From the NCBI RefSeq assembly GCF_041897535.1, contig NZ_CP169217.1:3596001-3660000 (forward strand): 64,000 bases of DNA. Direction: 5' to 3'. A model generated the notes under the pieces. That model did no database searches. It was not told where the DNA came from and was given only the letters and a program-made list of their open reading frames with translations. The first letter of the stretch is position 1. Every line of letters starts with the position of its first letter. The stretch is from Methylomicrobium lacus_A (GTDB lineage: Bacteria > Pseudomonadota > Gammaproteobacteria > Methylococcales > Methylomonadaceae). Of this stretch, positions 62,288 to 64,000 are shown piece by piece. Position numbers and translations under genes: made by a program.

Positions 62288-63085
62288 ATGGAGTATGAAA
62301 AAGCGATTGTAACCTTTATAGATATTTTAGGTTTTAGAGAGCTTGTAAAATGTGAAAGCTCACAAAAAATTCACGAAATATTAAAGATTGTTGAAAAGGC
62401 AGCAACACCGGATAATCCAGATAAGTGGCTTTATGCGCCAGAAACAAAGGTTTTTTCTGACTCCATAATTCGTGTTAGAAAAATTAACACCAAGGAGAAC
62501 ATTCGCTTTCAGATTGGCTTGCTTTTTTATGAGCTGCTTGACCTTTTACATGCCTAAGTTGATTTAATCTGTAGCAATATTTTAATACGCGGCGGAATAA
62601 CTTTCGGTGATATTTATATGGATGTCAACCAAATTTTTGGGCCTGCGTTTATAAGAGCCTACGATTTAGAAAGTAAATTTGCCAACTATCCGAGAGTTGT
62701 TGTTGATCCCTTACTAATTAGTGAATTTAAAAATAACAATTTACTTAGAAATGTCAGTCACTCATTGAAACAGGAATCTTCTTATATCAAAGACATGATT
62801 CGACAGAGCGATGATGGATTATTTTTCATTGACTACTTAAGAGCAATTGTAACTGAATATGAGAATCCTGATCTTTATTTGGTGTTTTTAAAAAAACATC
62901 GCGAAATAATTTTGGAGTCCATAGCAGGATTGAATGAGCACAATAAATTTACAGAAAAATATACATGGATGGCAAATTATCACAATAACTTCATTGACAA
63001 ATTAAAGAAAAAAAATAAATCTAAAAAAAATTTACAAGAACTACATATAAATTCTTCCGATTTTCCAAGCCTGCAACAAGTGTAA
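62288..63085 (+). pseudogene. Class III nucleotidyl-cyclase-like gene broken by one in-frame TAA
   Basis: One frame of 265 codons runs from the ATG at 62288 to the stop at 63085, interrupted only by TAA at 62555-62557 (codon 90). Before it lie FIDILGF (10-16, the F-DI-GF metal site of class III cyclases) and KVFSDS (54-59, the second metal region). Directly after it the same frame continues with RGGITFGD (101-108) and FGPAFIRAYDLESKFANYPRVVVD, which fit the later cyclase-fold motifs. CAA to TAA would be a single change. The part from 62618 could restart translation at an ATG but would lack the metal site. It might also be a sequencing error or a read-through. Confidence 0.65.
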
Positions 63086-63343
63086 GATGGTTACATGGTT
63101 TATCGGGCCTAGCAGGATGGCGAAAAACTCCTCTAAATTTCCACTACCCAGTTAGGAGTGAATTTTTCAAGGCTAATACTGCGAAATATCAGCTTTTATC
63201 GGAGGATTCCCCCTGAGATTGGGGTACTAGTTACCCTAAATTTGTATATTACCCTTAAAGCCAATAACCTTCTGACACAAGCATCACCGTCTGCAATGTC
63301 TCATAAAACCGCCGATCAAGGACATACGCCAACAGCCTGGTAG

Positions 63344-63372
63344 GTCGGGCAACAGCTTTATCGTTGCCCGAC
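63344..63372. repeat. Palindrome related to the one at 45635-45673
   Basis: GTCGGGCAAC at 63344-63353 pairs with GTTGCCCGAC at 63363-63372. Read on the other strand, the core GGGCAACGATAAAGC matches the 45635 palindrome including part of its loop. The 517-bp stretch 63086-63602 holds this and the following hairpins, and no supported gene. Confidence 0.65.
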
Positions 63373-63422
63373 GTTCTGGTGATCAGTCAGGAAACAACGT
63401 TGCAATAAACTGGCTTTGAGAT

Positions 63423-63572
63423 GTCGGGCACAAAAAAGCGTGCCCGACCTACAAATCTGGTTCCCAATCTCCAGGTTGGGAATCTGGTGTTGGAAGCTCC
63501 AGCTTCCCGTATCACGAAAGACTGGAAGCTGGAGCTTCCAGGGCGGCATTCCCAAGCAAGAGCTTGGGAACG
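63423..63572. repeat. Second block of consecutive hairpins
   Basis: TGTCGGGCA...TGCCCGACC (63423-63450), TTCCCAAT...GTTGGGAA (63460-63482), GGAAGCTCCAGCTTCC (63492-63507), CTGGAAGCTGGAGCTTCCAG (63522-63541) and TTCCCAAGC...GCTTGGGAA (63549-63570). The units are the same kinds as in the block at 59328-59435, in a similar order, so the two blocks flank the cyclase segment. Confidence 0.75.
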
Positions 63573-63602
63573 AGCATAAGCCTCTCCAGTAGGGTAAAGT
63601 CA

Positions 63603-64000
63603 TCACGATCTCGACGCCAGCTTCTCGTTGGACTTGCCCTCGGCTTCCACGACGCTGACCGTCTCGCCTTGGGTCAACAGATCCGACGGGCTCGCGACCA
63701 ACACGTCGTTCGCGGCGATGCCTTCCATAATCTCGACCTCGCGGCCGAAATCGCGGCCTATTTTTACCGGGCGCAGATCGATTTTGCCTTGGCCATCGAC
63801 GATGACCGTGTGCGTGCCGTCCTTGTCCATCACCAGCGCATTGGCCGGTACCAGCAGCGGGCTTGCCTTCTGCGCGATGTCGATCGCTATTTCGACATAG
63901 GCGCCCGGCAGCAATTGACCGGCGTGATTCGGCAGGCTGATCTCGGCCTGCCGGGAGCGGGTGACTGGATCGAGAGCGCCTGCGACATGGTCGATGCGGG
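63603..64000 (-). CDS. RND/HlyD-type membrane-fusion protein, C-terminal part
   Basis: The frame is open to the right window edge, so the protein begins outside. Visible: IDHVAGALDPVTRSRQAEISLPN, then GQLLPGAYVEIAIDIA and LLVPANALVMDKDGTHTVIVDGQGKIDLRPVKIGRDFGREVEIMEGIAANDVLVASPSDLLTQGETVSVVE, the beta-barrel and membrane-proximal domains of a periplasmic adaptor. The listed Met at 63914 is internal. It belongs to an additional efflux or export system, whose permease is not in the window. Confidence 0.9.
   Translation of the reverse strand, partial: RIDHVAGALDPVTRSRQAEISLPNHAGQLLPGAYVEIAIDIAQKASPLLVPANALVMDKDGTHTVIVDGQGKIDLRPVKIGRDFGREVEIMEGIAANDVLVASPSDLLTQGETVSVVEAEGKSNEKLASRS

Noticed and set aside
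61502..63085. Naming the pair as a Pycsar system outright
   Set aside because: The cyclase motifs are suggestive, but the membrane protein was not matched to a known effector and the cyclase-like gene is broken, so it is kept as a hypothesis.
63158..63343. 61-codon frame in the repeat-rich region
   Set aside because: Ends inside a palindromic repeat and has no protein-like pattern.

Overview
The window looks like chromosomal DNA of a gammaproteobacterium. The hfq-hflX-hflK-hflC block, hisZ next to purA, rlmJ, an MdtABC-type pump and a Pil/Chp-type chemosensory cluster all fit that class. Codon use, the cytochrome c'/cytochrome b pair and the abundant short palindromic repeats suggest a methanotroph of the Methylococcaceae (Methylomonas/Methylobacter-like). 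That family-level placement is inference, because no methane-oxidation gene lies in the window.

Layout. 0-7.4 kb: a partial CNNM/CorC-type protein, an AI-2E-family membrane protein, a lone TatA, NhaD and UvrA. 8-12 kb: a 1081-residue secreted protein built from duplicated Ig-like/C-type-lectin units, two Fn3 domains and a C-terminal lectin-like domain, then a small exported protein. 12-13.8 kb: an RMD1/DUF155 protein and RlmJ. 14-17.5 kb: a five-gene cassette with an MglA-like small GTPase, one clear and one probable roadblock (MglB-like) protein, a FimV-like TPR protein and a protein with a degenerate receiver. 17.9-26.7 kb: housekeeping genes (alpha/beta hydrolase, hfq, hflX, hflK, hflC, hisZ, purA, galU). 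26.9-35.2 kb: a ComEA-like protein and a five-gene chemosensory cluster (two response regulators, CheW, hybrid CheA, MCP). 35.3-39.9 kb: cytochrome c', cytochrome b561, a Tat-exported dienelactone hydrolase, and TonB-ExbB-ExbD. 40.4-48.1 kb: an accessory island bordered on both sides by related terminal-inverted-repeat elements. It holds an AT-rich orphan, an unrecognised three-gene operon (two glycine-zipper membrane proteins around a small helical, possibly TerB-like protein) plus a Cys-cluster protein, a GNAT/DUF1778 toxin-antitoxin pair and a self-regulated Fic protein. 48.1-57.8 kb: a TetR-controlled tripartite pump with two RND permeases (MdtABC-like) and its outer-membrane lipoprotein. 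58-64 kb: an IS110-family element, a lipoprotein metallo-beta-lactamase-fold hydrolase, an AT-rich pair (three-helix membrane protein plus a class III nucleotidyl-cyclase-like gene broken by one in-frame stop), hairpin repeats, and the end of another membrane-fusion protein.

How the parts may work together. The GTPase/roadblock cassette at 14-17.5 kb and the Pil/Chp cluster at 27.8-35.2 kb each encode a protein with a similar degenerate N-terminal receiver-like domain. This suggests that both act on one surface-motility or type IV pilus polarity pathway. The strongest candidates for something undescribed are the three-gene membrane operon at 41984-45171, this GTPase cassette, and the membrane-protein/cyclase-like pair at 61502-63085. 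No tRNA, rRNA or CRISPR array was seen.
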